NCBI RefSeq assembly: GCF_003732275.1
Contig: NZ_MOBM01000006.1
Span: forward strand, 186,001-250,000
Source: Pseudomonas frederiksbergensis
GTDB taxonomy: Bacteria > Pseudomonadota > Gammaproteobacteria > Pseudomonadales > Pseudomonadaceae
DNA length: 64,000 nucleotides
Reading direction: 5' to 3'
This document shows, in pieces, positions 25,926 to 34,242 of the stretch. Made by a program: the position numbers and the translations under genes. A model generated the notes under the pieces. That model was not told where the DNA came from. It saw nothing but the letters and a program-made list of their open reading frames with translations, and ran no database searches. Positions within the stretch are counted from its first letter, which is position 1. Each line of letters opens with the position of its first letter.

Positions 25926-27479
25926 ATGCCGAATCCGCCGCTTCCCTCGTCGTTCAATCCGGCGGGTATCGAACTCGACCGCCGTCAGGGCCTGAGTCGT
26001 CAGCTCTATCAAGCGCTGCGGGTGCGAGTGCTTGACGGACGATTGGCCAGCGGCACACGACTGCCGGCCAGTCGCGATCTGGCGGCGGCCTTATCGATTT
26101 CCCGTAACAGCGTGGTCCGTGCCTACGATCAGCTTTACGCTGAGGGCTTCATAGAGGGGCGTGTTGGCGATGGGACTTATGTCGCGCAATTGCCTCAAGC
26201 CCCGGCGTCGGGAAAAAAATTATCCACAAAAGTATCCACAGGGTTTTCAACAGGGTTACCCACAGCCTTATCCACAAATTGGCTGGATTTACCTGTGGTT
26301 TCATCCAGTAAAGTTATCCACAGCGGTGCTTTGGGCCGGGTTGAAAACAACCATCTGGCCTTGCCTCCCAGTGGTCCGCCTCGGGCATTTCGTGTCGGCG
26401 TTCCAGCCTTCGATCTATTTCCTTTCGAGGTCTGGGCCAAGCTGAACGCGGCTTTCTGGCGTAATCCGGATTTAGAGCAACTGTGTTACGGCGACCCTGC
26501 GGGTGATACACGATTGCGAGGGCTGATTGCTGCGTACTTGCGCAGTTCGAGGGGCATGCAGTGCTCGGCTGAGCAAATAGTGATCACCAGTGGCGCACAA
26601 CAGGGGATTAGCCTTTGTGCACAGTTGCTGGTGGAGCCTGGCGACGGGGTGGGGATTGAAAATCCGGGGTATCGAGCGGCGGGTCATGCGTTCGCTGTAG
26701 CCGGCGCGCGATTGCACGGGGTTGCGGTGGACAGTGAGGGCATTGATTGCACCGTATTGGCGGCGCTCAGCGATTGTCGATTGGCTTATGTCACGCCGTC
26801 GCATCAGTACCCGACCGGGGTGGTCATGAGTCTGGCGCGACGTCTTGAATTGTTGGCCTGGGCCGAACGCACCCAAGGCTGGATCGTCGAGGATGACTAC
26901 GATGGCGAATACCGTTACAGCGGTGCACCGCTGGCACCGTTGGCTGCGCTCGATCGGCAGGGACGGGTGCTGTATGTCGGAACCTTCGGCAAGGTTGCAT
27001 TCCCGGCATTACGACTGGGTTATCTGGTGTTGCCGCCCGGATTGGTTGAGGCGTTCTCTCAGCGTCGTGCGGTGGACGTGCGGCACTCGGAGGTCAGCAC
27101 TCAAGCAGTAATGGCTGAGTTCATGGCAGCCGGGCACTTCCAGCGACACATACGCCGTATGCGCCGTGCTGCGTTGAGTCGGCGTAACGTTTTGCTCAAT
27201 GGCTGGCCTGTGGATATCCCGGGCGTTGGTAAGCTGCCCAGTGTGGCGGCCGGTTTGCACCTGACGGTACGTGTCGACAGCGTGGCCCGTGAGCGCGAAT
27301 TGATCGAACAAGCCGCCAGCGTCGGGGTGGAGATCAATGGACTGAGCAGTTATTGGCTGCCGGACACAACGCTCCCCGAGGACCAGCGAGCGGGGCTGGT
27401 CCTGGGGTTCGCCGCAGTGCCGGAGACGGCTATCGAATCGGCACTGGCGAGGCTCAAAGAGATCTGGATTCCGATGTGA
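25926..27479 (+). CDS. MocR-family regulator (GntR HTH plus aminotransferase-like domain)
   Basis: 517 residues. GntR winged helix (about 12-85, GLSRQLYQALRVRVLDGRLA, SRNSVVRAYDQLYAEGFIEG), a linker (about 85-150), and a fold-type-I aminotransferase domain (about 155-510) with the PLP lysine in VGTFGKVAFPALRLGY. MocR proteins usually control the divergent gene, here paiB and the GNATs, in response to PLP or an amino compound. The linker is unusual: it is built from the tetrapeptides LSTK, VSTG, FSTG, LPTA, LSTN, encoded by tandem 12-base units that read as DnaA boxes (separate entry). Confidence 0.88.
   Translation: MPNPPLPSSFNPAGIELDRRQGLSRQLYQALRVRVLDGRLASGTRLPASRDLAAALSISRNSVVRAYDQLYAEGFIEGRVGDGTYVAQLPQAPASGKKLSTKVSTGFSTGLPTALSTNWLDLPVVSSSKVIHSGALGRVENNHLALPPSGPPRAFRVGVPAFDLFPFEVWAKLNAAFWRNPDLEQLCYGDPAGDTRLRGLIAAYLRSSRGMQCSAEQIVITSGAQQGISLCAQLLVEPGDGVGIENPGYRAAGHAFAVAGARLHGVAVDSEGIDCTVLAALSDCRLAYVTPSHQYPTGVVMSLARRLELLAWAERTQGWIVEDDYDGEYRYSGAPLAPLAALDRQGRVLYVGTFGKVAFPALRLGYLVLPPGLVEAFSQRRAVDVRHSEVSTQAVMAEFMAAGHFQRHIRRMRRAALSRRNVLLNGWPVDIPGVGKLPSVAAGLHLTVRVDSVARERELIEQAASVGVEINGLSSYWLPDTTLPEDQRAGLVLGFAAVPETAIESALARLKEIWIPM
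26220..26322 (+). repeat. Tandem DnaA-box-like array inside the MocR linker
   Basis: Five 12-base units in register at 26220, 26232, 26244, 26256 and 26268, and a further box at 26314. TTATCCACA is exact at 26220, 26268 and 26314; GTATCCACA (26232) and TTACCCACA (26256) differ by one base; TTTTCAACA (26244) is degenerate. All point the same way. TTATCCACA equals the strong E. coli oriC boxes. Confidence 0.85.
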
Positions 27480-27494
27480 GCCGCGCCGCCCGGA

Positions 27495-28595
27495 TCAGGT
27501 CCCGGACTTGATCTTGGTCCAGGCGCGGGTCCGTGCCCGTTCGGCATCGCGAGGCAACGGTTGCAGGGTGTAGAGCGTGCTCATCGCCGCTTCGGTCGGG
27601 TACAGGTTCGGGTTGTTGCGAATCGCCGGGTCGACCATTTCCGTGGCGTCCTTGTTCGGGTTCGGGTAACCGACGAAATCGCTGACCGGTGCGATGACCT
27701 GGGGTTGCAGCAAGTAGTTGATGAAGGTGTAGGCGTCCTCCGGGTTTTTCGCGCCTTTGGGGATCGACAGCATGTCGAACCAGATCGGCGCGCCTTCTTT
27801 GGGCAGGCGCATGTCGACGATCACGCCATTCTTGGCTTCCTTGGCACGGTTGGCGGCCTGGGAGAAGCTGCCGGAGTAACCGACCGCCACGCAGATGTCA
27901 CCGTTGGCAATGTCGGCCATGTACTTGGACGAATGGAAGTAGGTGATGTACGGACGAATCTTCATCAGCAGCGCTTCAGCCTTGGCGTAGTCCGCCGGCT
28001 TCTTGCTATTGGGATCCAGGCCCAGGTGTTGCAGGGCCAGCGGCAGGATCTCTGACGGTGAGTCGAGCAGGGCCACGCCGCACTGCTTGAGCTTGCTGAT
28101 GTTCTCTTCCTTGAAGATCAGGTCCCAACTGTCCACCGGTGCGTTGTCGCCCAAAGCCGTCTTGATCTTGTCCGGGTTGAAGCCGATCAGGATGGTCCCG
28201 TACATGTACGGCACGGCGAATTTGTTACCCGGGTCGTTGGCTTCGATCAACTTCATCAGCTTCGGATCGAGGTGGTTCCAGTTCGGCAGTTTGCTGCGGT
28301 CCAGCGGCTGGAACACCCCGGCTTCGATCTGCTTGGCGAGGAACACGTTGGACGGCACCACCACGTCGTAGCCGGAGTTGCCGGTCAGCAGCTTGGCCTC
28401 CAGCGCTTCGTTGGTGTCGAAGATGTCGTAGACCAGTTTGGTCTGGGTGTTCTGGGCCTTGAAATCTTCCAGCGCTTTGGGGGTGATGTAGTCGAACCAG
28501 TTGTACACCCGCAATGTGCGTTCTTCAGCATGCACGGCACCACTGACTATCATGGCGCACAGGGTTGGAACGATCAGACGCTTGAGTCGATTCAT
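27495..28595 (-). CDS. Polyamine ABC transporter substrate-binding protein (PotF/SpuD type)
   Basis: About 366 residues from ATG 28593-28595 with a signal peptide (LKRLIVPTLCAMIVSGAVHA). PotF-type features: RTLRVYNWFDYITPKALEDF, YDVVVPSNVFLAKQIEAG, and VPYMYGTILIGFNPDKI. Periplasmic binding of putrescine, spermidine or a related amine. No permease or ATPase genes are adjacent, so it must feed a transporter encoded elsewhere. It follows the acetylpolyamine amidohydrolase gene by 13 bases, the same pairing as PA1409-PA1410 in P. aeruginosa. Confidence 0.88.
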   Translation of the reverse strand: MNRLKRLIVPTLCAMIVSGAVHAEERTLRVYNWFDYITPKALEDFKAQNTQTKLVYDIFDTNEALEAKLLTGNSGYDVVVPSNVFLAKQIEAGVFQPLDRSKLPNWNHLDPKLMKLIEANDPGNKFAVPYMYGTILIGFNPDKIKTALGDNAPVDSWDLIFKEENISKLKQCGVALLDSPSEILPLALQHLGLDPNSKKPADYAKAEALLMKIRPYITYFHSSKYMADIANGDICVAVGYSGSFSQAANRAKEAKNGVIVDMRLPKEGAPIWFDMLSIPKGAKNPEDAYTFINYLLQPQVIAPVSDFVGYPNPNKDATEMVDPAIRNNPNLYPTEAAMSTLYTLQPLPRDAERARTRAWTKIKSGT

Positions 28596-28608
28596 TTGTT
28601 CTAATTCC

Positions 28609-29640
28609 TCATTGGGCGCTTTCAAAACCTTCGAGAACGTTCACGGCATTGATGCCGATTTCTTCCACCGCGTAACCGCCTTCCATCACGAACAGCGTCG
28701 GCTTGCCGAGGCCTGCGATGCGCGCGCCCATCGCCAGGTAATCCGGGCTGTCGAGTTTGAATTGGGAGATCGGGTCGTCCTTGAACGTATCGACGCCCAA
28801 GGACACGACGACGATGTCGGCGCCGTACTTTTCGATCTCTTTGCAGGCCTGCTCCAGCGCCGCGCTCCAATTGTCCCAGCCTGAACCGGCGGGCAAAGGG
28901 TAGTTGAAGTTGAACCCTTCGCCCGGGCCTTCACCGTGTTCGTCTTCGTAGCCGAGGAAGAACGGAAACTCGGCTTCCGGATGGCCATGGATCGAGGTGA
29001 ACAGCACGTCGCTGCGCTCGTAGAAAATCGATTGAGTGCCATTGCCGTGGTGGTAATCGACATCGAGGATCGCGACCTTTTTGTGGCCCTGATCGAGGAA
29101 CGCCTGGGCGGCAATGGCGGCGTTGTTGAGGTAGCAATAACCGCCCATCAAATCGCTGGCGGCATGGTGTCCCGGTGGACGGCACAAGGCGAAAGCACTG
29201 CGAGCGCCGCGTTGGATTTCCGCCTGCGCGGTCAACGCCACTTGCGCCGCGCTATACGCCGCTTGCCAAGTGCCGGCGGTAATCGGTGCGCCGCCGTCGA
29301 AGCTGTAATAGCCGAGCTGGCCGTGCAGGCTGGTGGGCACGATCCGGCGCAAGGTGCGGGCCGGCCAGGTGTAGGGCAGCAAGTCGCCGTCGGTATTGAA
29401 TTCGGTCCAGCGCGCCCAGGCCCCTTTGAAGAAGTCGAGGTAATCGCGGCTGTGGATGCGCTCGATCGGCCCGAGACCGAAATCCTGCGGCGCCTCGACC
29501 GGGCCCAGATGGCGGGACTGTACGCGTGCCAGCACATGGTCGGCCCGCGAGGGCATTTCGAAGCAGGGCATCAATTGCCCGTCCATCAATTCACAACGGC
29601 CGTGATGCAGGTGGTGATCGTCCGAGTAGATCGTCAGCAT
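28609..29640 (-). CDS. aphA: Acetylpolyamine amidohydrolase (class II histone deacetylase-like)
   Basis: 343 residues. Zinc-dependent removal of the acetyl group from acetylputrescine, acetylcadaverine and similar. Visible active-site elements: CRPPGHHA (paired histidines, about 156-163), ILDVDYHHGNGTQSIFYERS (zinc ligands Asp and His, about 193-212), VSLGVDTFKDDP (third zinc ligand Asp) and EGGYAVEEIG. Start at ATG 29638-29640 (GGAG seven bases upstream); the frame is open further upstream but that part runs into the neighbouring AraC gene and REP DNA. Length fits AphA (344). Together with the binding protein it lets the cell take up and use acetylated polyamines as carbon and nitrogen. Confidence 0.9.
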   Translation of the reverse strand: MLTIYSDDHHLHHGRCELMDGQLMPCFEMPSRADHVLARVQSRHLGPVEAPQDFGLGPIERIHSRDYLDFFKGAWARWTEFNTDGDLLPYTWPARTLRRIVPTSLHGQLGYYSFDGGAPITAGTWQAAYSAAQVALTAQAEIQRGARSAFALCRPPGHHAASDLMGGYCYLNNAAIAAQAFLDQGHKKVAILDVDYHHGNGTQSIFYERSDVLFTSIHGHPEAEFPFFLGYEDEHGEGPGEGFNFNYPLPAGSGWDNWSAALEQACKEIEKYGADIVVVSLGVDTFKDDPISQFKLDSPDYLAMGARIAGLGKPTLFVMEGGYAVEEIGINAVNVLEGFESAQ

Positions 29641-29850
29641 TCTTGTTCTCCGCAGGCTGATTCGGTTGCACACAGTCTTGCGGCGGGCGGCGTTTGGGAG
29701 AACGGCAGGAAAGGCCAAAAGGGGATCGATCTGGCCAAAAGATTTGACCGAAATTCGCCCCTTAATGGCACGCCGGCGCCCTCGAATGATGCATCCGACC
29801 CTGTAGGTGCGAGCCTTGCCCGCGAAGCTTTTGGTGTACTTGAAGACGCC

Positions 29851-29942
29851 ATCGCGAGCAGGCTCGCTCCCACAGTAGTTTTGCGCCGCACACAAATACG
29901 GGGTTCTCTGAAGATCCAATGTGGGAGCGAGCCTGCTCGCGA
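29851..29942. repeat. REP pair, family A
   Basis: Inverted cores 29851-29874 and 29920-29942. A degenerate single copy precedes it at 29803-29826. Together they fill most of the 328-base gap between aphA and the AraC gene; the rest should hold the aphA promoter. Confidence 0.88.
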
Positions 29943-29968
29943 TGGCGGCATTCAGGACGCCGCAGAAC

Positions 29969-30961
29969 TCAAGGCCTGAACTGGCTGGGCGCCACACCAC
30001 TCCAGCGCACAAACGCATGTCGGAAGCTCGCGGTTTCGCTGAACCCCAACGCTTCGGCAATCCGATAGATCGGCAGTTGATCTTCGCAGAGCATTCGCTT
30101 GGCCTGCTCGAAGCGCAACTCATCGAGCAGTTCCTGATAGCTGCAGCCCAGGTCCTTCAGATGTCGCCGCAGGGTGCGCGCCGAGCAGTTCAACTGTTCG
30201 GCCAGCCCGTCCAGGCCCGGCGCCGCGCTCAGCTGCGCCGCGAGTAGTTGGCGGATACGCCCGAGCCAGGCCTGACGCCCGGTGAATTCGGTGTTTTGCT
30301 TGCGACAACGTTCGGCCATGGCCTGGTGCGTGATGGCGTCGGCCAGAGGCAGGGGTTGTTCAAGCCAGCGTTTGTCGAAAGCAAAGGCATTGGACACAGC
30401 ATCGAACTGCAAGGGGCAGTCGAAACGCTCAGCGTAGCGCGCCTGATAATCCGGTGCCGGGTAATCGAAGCGGGCGCCGAGCAGAGGCAAAGGGTGGCCG
30501 AGCAGGTCTTCGCAGGTGACTTTCATCGAGACCAGGCAAAACTCGACATTGAACGGCGCCAGCGCCGGATTTTCCCGATAGTCGCCCGCGGTGAGCCAGA
30601 TGCGCTTGCCATCTTCTTCCAGGCTCAACTCGAACAGTGTTCCCAATAGCGCCGGATAGTGCAGCGCCAGCCGCAAGGCGTCACCTAAAGTGGCGCTGGT
30701 GAGTAAGGCATACCCGAGCATGCCGTAGGACGAAACATGCATCCGCCGGCCCAACTCCAGGCCGATATCGCGGCGTAATGCGACGGCGTTGGCACAAACC
30801 AGCATCTCTTGATTGGTGGTGATGCGCGTGTCCGCCCGGCTCAGATCCGCCGCGCTGATGCCGCTGCCGGCCAGCAATGCCTCGCTGGACAGGCCTTCGG
30901 CCTTGAAGGTGTTGAGCACCAGGGAGACGGCGTTGAGGGTGGTGAGATGGGAGTGGAGCAT
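29969..30961 (-). CDS. AraC-family regulator
   Basis: 330 residues. N-terminal AraC arabinose-binding-like domain of the PF12625 kind (about 20-200, with the pattern ELGRRMHVSSYGMLGYALLT) and C-terminal double HTH (about 230-330, LNCSARTLRRHLKDLGCSYQ, YRIAEALGFSETASFRHAF). Same strand and just upstream of aphA and the polyamine-binding gene, so it may control them; no operator was recognised. The layout is that of the OruR/ArgR-like subgroup that senses amino compounds. Confidence 0.83.
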   Translation of the reverse strand: MLHSHLTTLNAVSLVLNTFKAEGLSSEALLAGSGISAADLSRADTRITTNQEMLVCANAVALRRDIGLELGRRMHVSSYGMLGYALLTSATLGDALRLALHYPALLGTLFELSLEEDGKRIWLTAGDYRENPALAPFNVEFCLVSMKVTCEDLLGHPLPLLGARFDYPAPDYQARYAERFDCPLQFDAVSNAFAFDKRWLEQPLPLADAITHQAMAERCRKQNTEFTGRQAWLGRIRQLLAAQLSAAPGLDGLAEQLNCSARTLRRHLKDLGCSYQELLDELRFEQAKRMLCEDQLPIYRIAEALGFSETASFRHAFVRWSGVAPSQFRP

Positions 30962-31020
30962 GGGTAGTTCCAGCCGTTAAGTAGCTGGAGGCGAGCAAGT
31001 TATATGCCCAACGACGATCC

Positions 31021-31109
31021 TGTGGGAGCGGGCTTGCCCGCGTAGGCGGCGGTACATCCAACATCAATGTGGCTGATTAACCGCTTTCGCGAGCAAGCCC
31101 GCTCCCACA
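31021..31109. repeat. REP pair, family A variant
   Basis: TGTGGGAGCGGGCTTGCCCG at 31021 and its inverted partner ending at 31109. Lies between the AraC gene start and the end of the asparaginase gene. Confidence 0.88.
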
Positions 31110-31124
31110 GGGTTTTGTGTTGTG

Positions 31125-32129
31125 TCAGCTCAGTTCGCCGCACAGGTCGAGCTCAACCAGCCGCCGAACTTCAGCGATCTCAAGCCCTGCGCCCAGTAAC
31201 GCATGCAATTTGCCGAACGCTGCCTCGCGAGTCATGCCGCCACCGGACAACACCCCGGCGTCACGCAAGCGGCTACCCGCCTCGTACACGTCGAGCTGCA
31301 CACCACCTTCATGACATTGCGTCACCGCGACCACCACCACACCTTTATCTCGCGCCCGTTCCAGGCTGGCGAGAAACTCGGGGTTGTCGCTTGGCCCGGT
31401 ACCGCTGCCATAACATTCCAGCACCAGACCCTGAATACCGCTGTTGAGCAGGCCATCCAGTTGATCGGCACCGATGCCTGGGAACAGCGGCAACACCGCG
31501 ACCTTCGCCAGCTGCTTAGGCTGGTTGTAGTTCAGCGGCTCAGGTATCGAGGACGCTTTCACGCCGCCACCCTGACGCTCCAGCCGCTTGAATGGATGAC
31601 GACCGAAACTGCGAACCTTGGCGCAACGGGTCGGGTCGAGCAGTTCGCCGTGGAAGTACAGATGAACGCCCGGCGCGAGGCCTTGGCCAAGAGCAACCAA
31701 CGCACCGCTGAGGTTTTCCCAGGCATCGCTGTCGGTCACGCCGGCCGGCAGCATGGAGCCGGTGAACACCACGCGGGCATGCAGGCCGAGCAATTGAAAG
31801 CTCATGGCCGCGGCGCTGTAGGCCAGGGTGTCGGTGCCATGCAGGATCAACACGTTGTCGCAGCCCTGGACATCAACGGCGTCGACCACCGCTTCACGCA
31901 ATTGCTGCCAGTAGACGGGCGTCATGTTGGCGCTGTCGATCAGCGGTGACATCTCGCGAAAGCGCCACTGCGGCACCACCAGCTCAGGCTGGCTGTGCAG
32001 ATATTCGCGCATCCGTGCTTCGAAACCGGAAGCCGGGGCCAGGCCGTGGGCACTGGCTTGCATGCCGATGGTGCCGCCGGTGTAGAGCACCATGACGTGC
32101 TGGGCAGCAGGGAAAGTCGAGGAATTCAT
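31125..32129 (-). CDS. ansA: L-asparaginase, cytoplasmic type
   Basis: 334 residues from ATG 32127-32129 (GGAG seven bases upstream). Hydrolyses asparagine to aspartate and ammonia. Both threonine active-site motifs are visible: VLYTGGTIGMQ (about 13-23) and LILHGTDTLAYSAA (about 91-104). No signal peptide, so a cytoplasmic enzyme. Length fits the AnsA type. Aspartate from this reaction is a substrate for the aspartase encoded 2 kb away on the same strand. Confidence 0.88.
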   Translation of the reverse strand: MNSSTFPAAQHVMVLYTGGTIGMQASAHGLAPASGFEARMREYLHSQPELVVPQWRFREMSPLIDSANMTPVYWQQLREAVVDAVDVQGCDNVLILHGTDTLAYSAAAMSFQLLGLHARVVFTGSMLPAGVTDSDAWENLSGALVALGQGLAPGVHLYFHGELLDPTRCAKVRSFGRHPFKRLERQGGGVKASSIPEPLNYNQPKQLAKVAVLPLFPGIGADQLDGLLNSGIQGLVLECYGSGTGPSDNPEFLASLERARDKGVVVVAVTQCHEGGVQLDVYEAGSRLRDAGVLSGGGMTREAAFGKLHALLGAGLEIAEVRRLVELDLCGELS

Positions 32130-32148
32130 GGAGGTTCTCCGAAAACGA

Positions 32149-32172
32149 TGTGGGAACGAGCCTGCTCGCGAT
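32149..32172 (+). repeat. Single REP, family A
   Basis: TGTGGGAACGAGCCTGCTCG followed by CGAT, an unpaired copy 20 bases upstream of the asparaginase start, so it lies in that gene's 5' untranslated region or promoter. Confidence 0.8.
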
Positions 32173-32270
32173 GGGAGCGATGTGGTCTTAAGCTCGAACC
32201 AAAACGGCAGCGTCAAAAAAGCTGCCACAACATACGACCGAGCATGACGCCGGTCGCAAGCTGTGTCACG

Positions 32271-32299
32271 CCGGGCGCAGGGGGTGCGCCCGGTTTTTT
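32271..32299 (+). terminator. Terminator-like hairpin in plus orientation
   Basis: CCGGGCGCA / TGCGCCCGG stem followed by six T on the plus strand. Both flanking genes are on the minus strand, where the T-tract becomes A before the stem, so it would stop only antisense transcription or act as a plain hairpin at the symporter 3' end. Confidence 0.55.
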
Positions 32300-32304
32300 A
32301 CCGA

Positions 32305-33756
32305 TCAGCGTTGCGCTGCGGTCACGCCTTGCGGCTCGGCTGCGGCTGTAGGAGCAGCGGCTGGCGGATTGGCTGGCCAGGCTTTCAGGTCCAGGTCCAG
32401 ATCCGGGAACTTGCTCGAATCGAACACCGGGGTCTTGATGCCGGCAGCGCGCTGGTCATCGTAGTCACGCAGAATGCGCATGCCGACCTTGAACAGCAGG
32501 AACAGCGCGATCAGGTTCACGAATGCCAGCATGGTCATGGTGATGTCGGCGAACGCGAACACGGTGCCGAGGTTTTCGATGGCACCCCAGAAGATCAGCA
32601 CCAGTACCAACGCGCGATAGCCGATCAGCGCCTTGCGGTTTTCGCCGATCATGAAGCGCAGGTTGCTCTCGCCCAGGTAGTAGTTGTAGAGGATCGAGGT
32701 GAACACGAACAACGCCAGGGCCACGGAGATGAACATCCGGCCCCAGTCGCCGACTACGGCAGCCAGGGAGTTCTGGGTCAGGGCAATGCCGTCGCCTTCG
32801 AAGCCCGGGGTGTAGAAGCCCGACAGCAGGATCAGCAATGCGGTGCAGGTGCAGATCACGAAGGTGTCGAGGAACACGCTGAACGCCTGAACCACGCCTT
32901 GCGAAACCGGGTGCTCGACCGAGGCCACGGCTGCCACGTTTGGCGCACTGCCCAGGCCTGCTTCGTTGGCGAACACGCCGCGCTTCACGCCCATGACGAT
33001 GGCGCTGCCGATCAGGCCGCCGAACGCCTGGTCCAGGCCGAAGGCGCTTTTGACGATGGTCATCAACATGCCCGGAACGTGGTCGAACTGCAGCACGATC
33101 ACGTAGATGGTCACGCCGATGTACACCAGGGTTTTCACCGGTACCAGCAGGTCAGCGACCTTGGCAATCCGCTTGATACCGCCGATGAACACCAGACCCA
33201 GCAATACCGCCAGGCCCAGCCCGGTGTACGTGGTGTCGAGGCCGAAGGCATTGTTCAGCGAGTGGGTTACGGCGTGGGCTTGCAGGCCGTTGAAGGCAAA
33301 GCCGAAGGTGATCAGCAGCAGGAACGCCATGATCATCCCCAGCCAGCGTTTCTGCAGGCCGTGCTGAATGTAAAAGGACGGGCCGCCACGGAACTGACCT
33401 TCGGAGTCGCAGCGCTTATAGAGCTGGCCGAGGGAGCATTCGAAGAAGCTGCTGGACATGCCGACCAGCGCGGTCACCCACATCCAGAACACGGCACCGG
33501 GGCCACCCAGGGTCACGGCGATGCCGACACCCGCGATGTTGCCCGCACCGACACGGCCGGCGAGGCTGAGCATCAGGGCCTGGAACGAGCTGAGCTGGCC
33601 AGCGCTGCTTTTCAGGCTGTCGCGGAACACCGCGAACATGTGAAAGAAATGGCGGAACTGAACGAAACGCGAGCGGATCGTGAAGTAGCTACCGAGCCCG
33701 ACAATGAGCACGATCAGTACTTTCCCTGAGAGGAAGTCGTTGATGACTTCGAGCAT
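32305..33756 (-). CDS. Alanine/glycine:cation symporter (AGCS family)
   Basis: 483 residues with about ten membrane helices. Family signatures: LMLSLAGRVGAGNIAGVGIA (about 61-80), GGPGAVFWMWVTALVGMSSS (about 84-103) and NEAGLGSAPNVAA (about 263-275). Sodium- or proton-coupled import of alanine or glycine through the inner membrane. Start ATG 33754-33756 with GAGGA seven bases upstream. It lies between asparaginase and aspartase, which fits a locus for amino-acid use. A hydrophilic Ala/Pro-rich tail ends the protein. Confidence 0.9.
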   Translation of the reverse strand: MLEVINDFLSGKVLIVLIVGLGSYFTIRSRFVQFRHFFHMFAVFRDSLKSSAGQLSSFQALMLSLAGRVGAGNIAGVGIAVTLGGPGAVFWMWVTALVGMSSSFFECSLGQLYKRCDSEGQFRGGPSFYIQHGLQKRWLGMIMAFLLLITFGFAFNGLQAHAVTHSLNNAFGLDTTYTGLGLAVLLGLVFIGGIKRIAKVADLLVPVKTLVYIGVTIYVIVLQFDHVPGMLMTIVKSAFGLDQAFGGLIGSAIVMGVKRGVFANEAGLGSAPNVAAVASVEHPVSQGVVQAFSVFLDTFVICTCTALLILLSGFYTPGFEGDGIALTQNSLAAVVGDWGRMFISVALALFVFTSILYNYYLGESNLRFMIGENRKALIGYRALVLVLIFWGAIENLGTVFAFADITMTMLAFVNLIALFLLFKVGMRILRDYDDQRAAGIKTPVFDSSKFPDLDLDLKAWPANPPAAAPTAAAEPQGVTAAQR

Positions 33757-34017
33757 GGATTATTCCTCGCTATTTTTTGTGTGTGCAGATACTGGATGGA
33801 CCGACACATCGCGTTACACCGGCTTGCGCGTGGCACAACAGGTGGATCAAGGTTCGTTCCGTTTCCATATCGCGGGTTTTATTAGTTCGGGTTTCGCATG
33901 GGTTTAGGTCTCGTTAACGACGACCGCTCACGCGAAGAGGGCCGGCACTATACATAAGGAGAGTGCCGTCCGTCTGCACGATTGTGGTGCAAGCGACGAA
34001 ACGAGAGCGCTGCAAAA

Positions 34018-34090
34018 TCAAAAAATCGCAGCCTTCGGCAGCCTCTACAGAGGGTCTCAAACCCGGTAGGAGCTGCCGAAGGCTGCGATC
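34018..34090. repeat. REP pair, family B
   Basis: AAAAATCGCAGCCTTCGGCA arm (34018-34050) and inverted GGTAGGAGCTGCCGAAGGCT arm (34065-34090); the left arm carries a one-base change in its GCTCCTAC end. Confidence 0.85.
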
Positions 34091-34139
34091 TTGGCGGAAC
34101 TGAAAGCATTCAGCATATTCGAAAATCCGCAAAAGGGTT

Positions 34140-34177
34140 AAAAAAAAGGGCTTGAGGGAATAAATCCCCAAGCCCTC
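34140..34177 (-). terminator. Rho-independent terminator of aspA
   Basis: On the minus strand a stem CAAGCCC / GGGCTTG extended by GAGG and CCCT pairs is followed by a run of T (seen as A at 34140-34147). It lies 66 bases past the aspA stop. Confidence 0.85.
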
Positions 34178-34242
34178 AAAAGGTGAGAGGTGTCTAGTCC
34201 CTCGACCTAGTGAGCGTGCTCTTCAAAAGAGCCAGCGTTCGG

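Larger units (their letters stand above)
33757..34242. other. 486-bp intergenic region between aspA and the symporter gene
   Basis: Contains the aspA terminator, one family-B REP pair and the presumed symporter promoter. No credible open frame or RNA gene was seen in the rest. Confidence 0.6.

Noticed and set aside
26220..26322. The DnaA-box array as a replication origin
   Set aside because: It lies within a coding gene, has no adjacent AT-rich unwinding region, and dnaA, dnaN and rpmH are not nearby. A titration or binding site is the most that can be argued.
29641..30123. N-terminal extension of the acetylpolyamine amidohydrolase
   Set aside because: The frame stays open upstream but translates REP DNA and overlaps the AraC gene; the ATG at 29640 has a good ribosome site and gives the family length.
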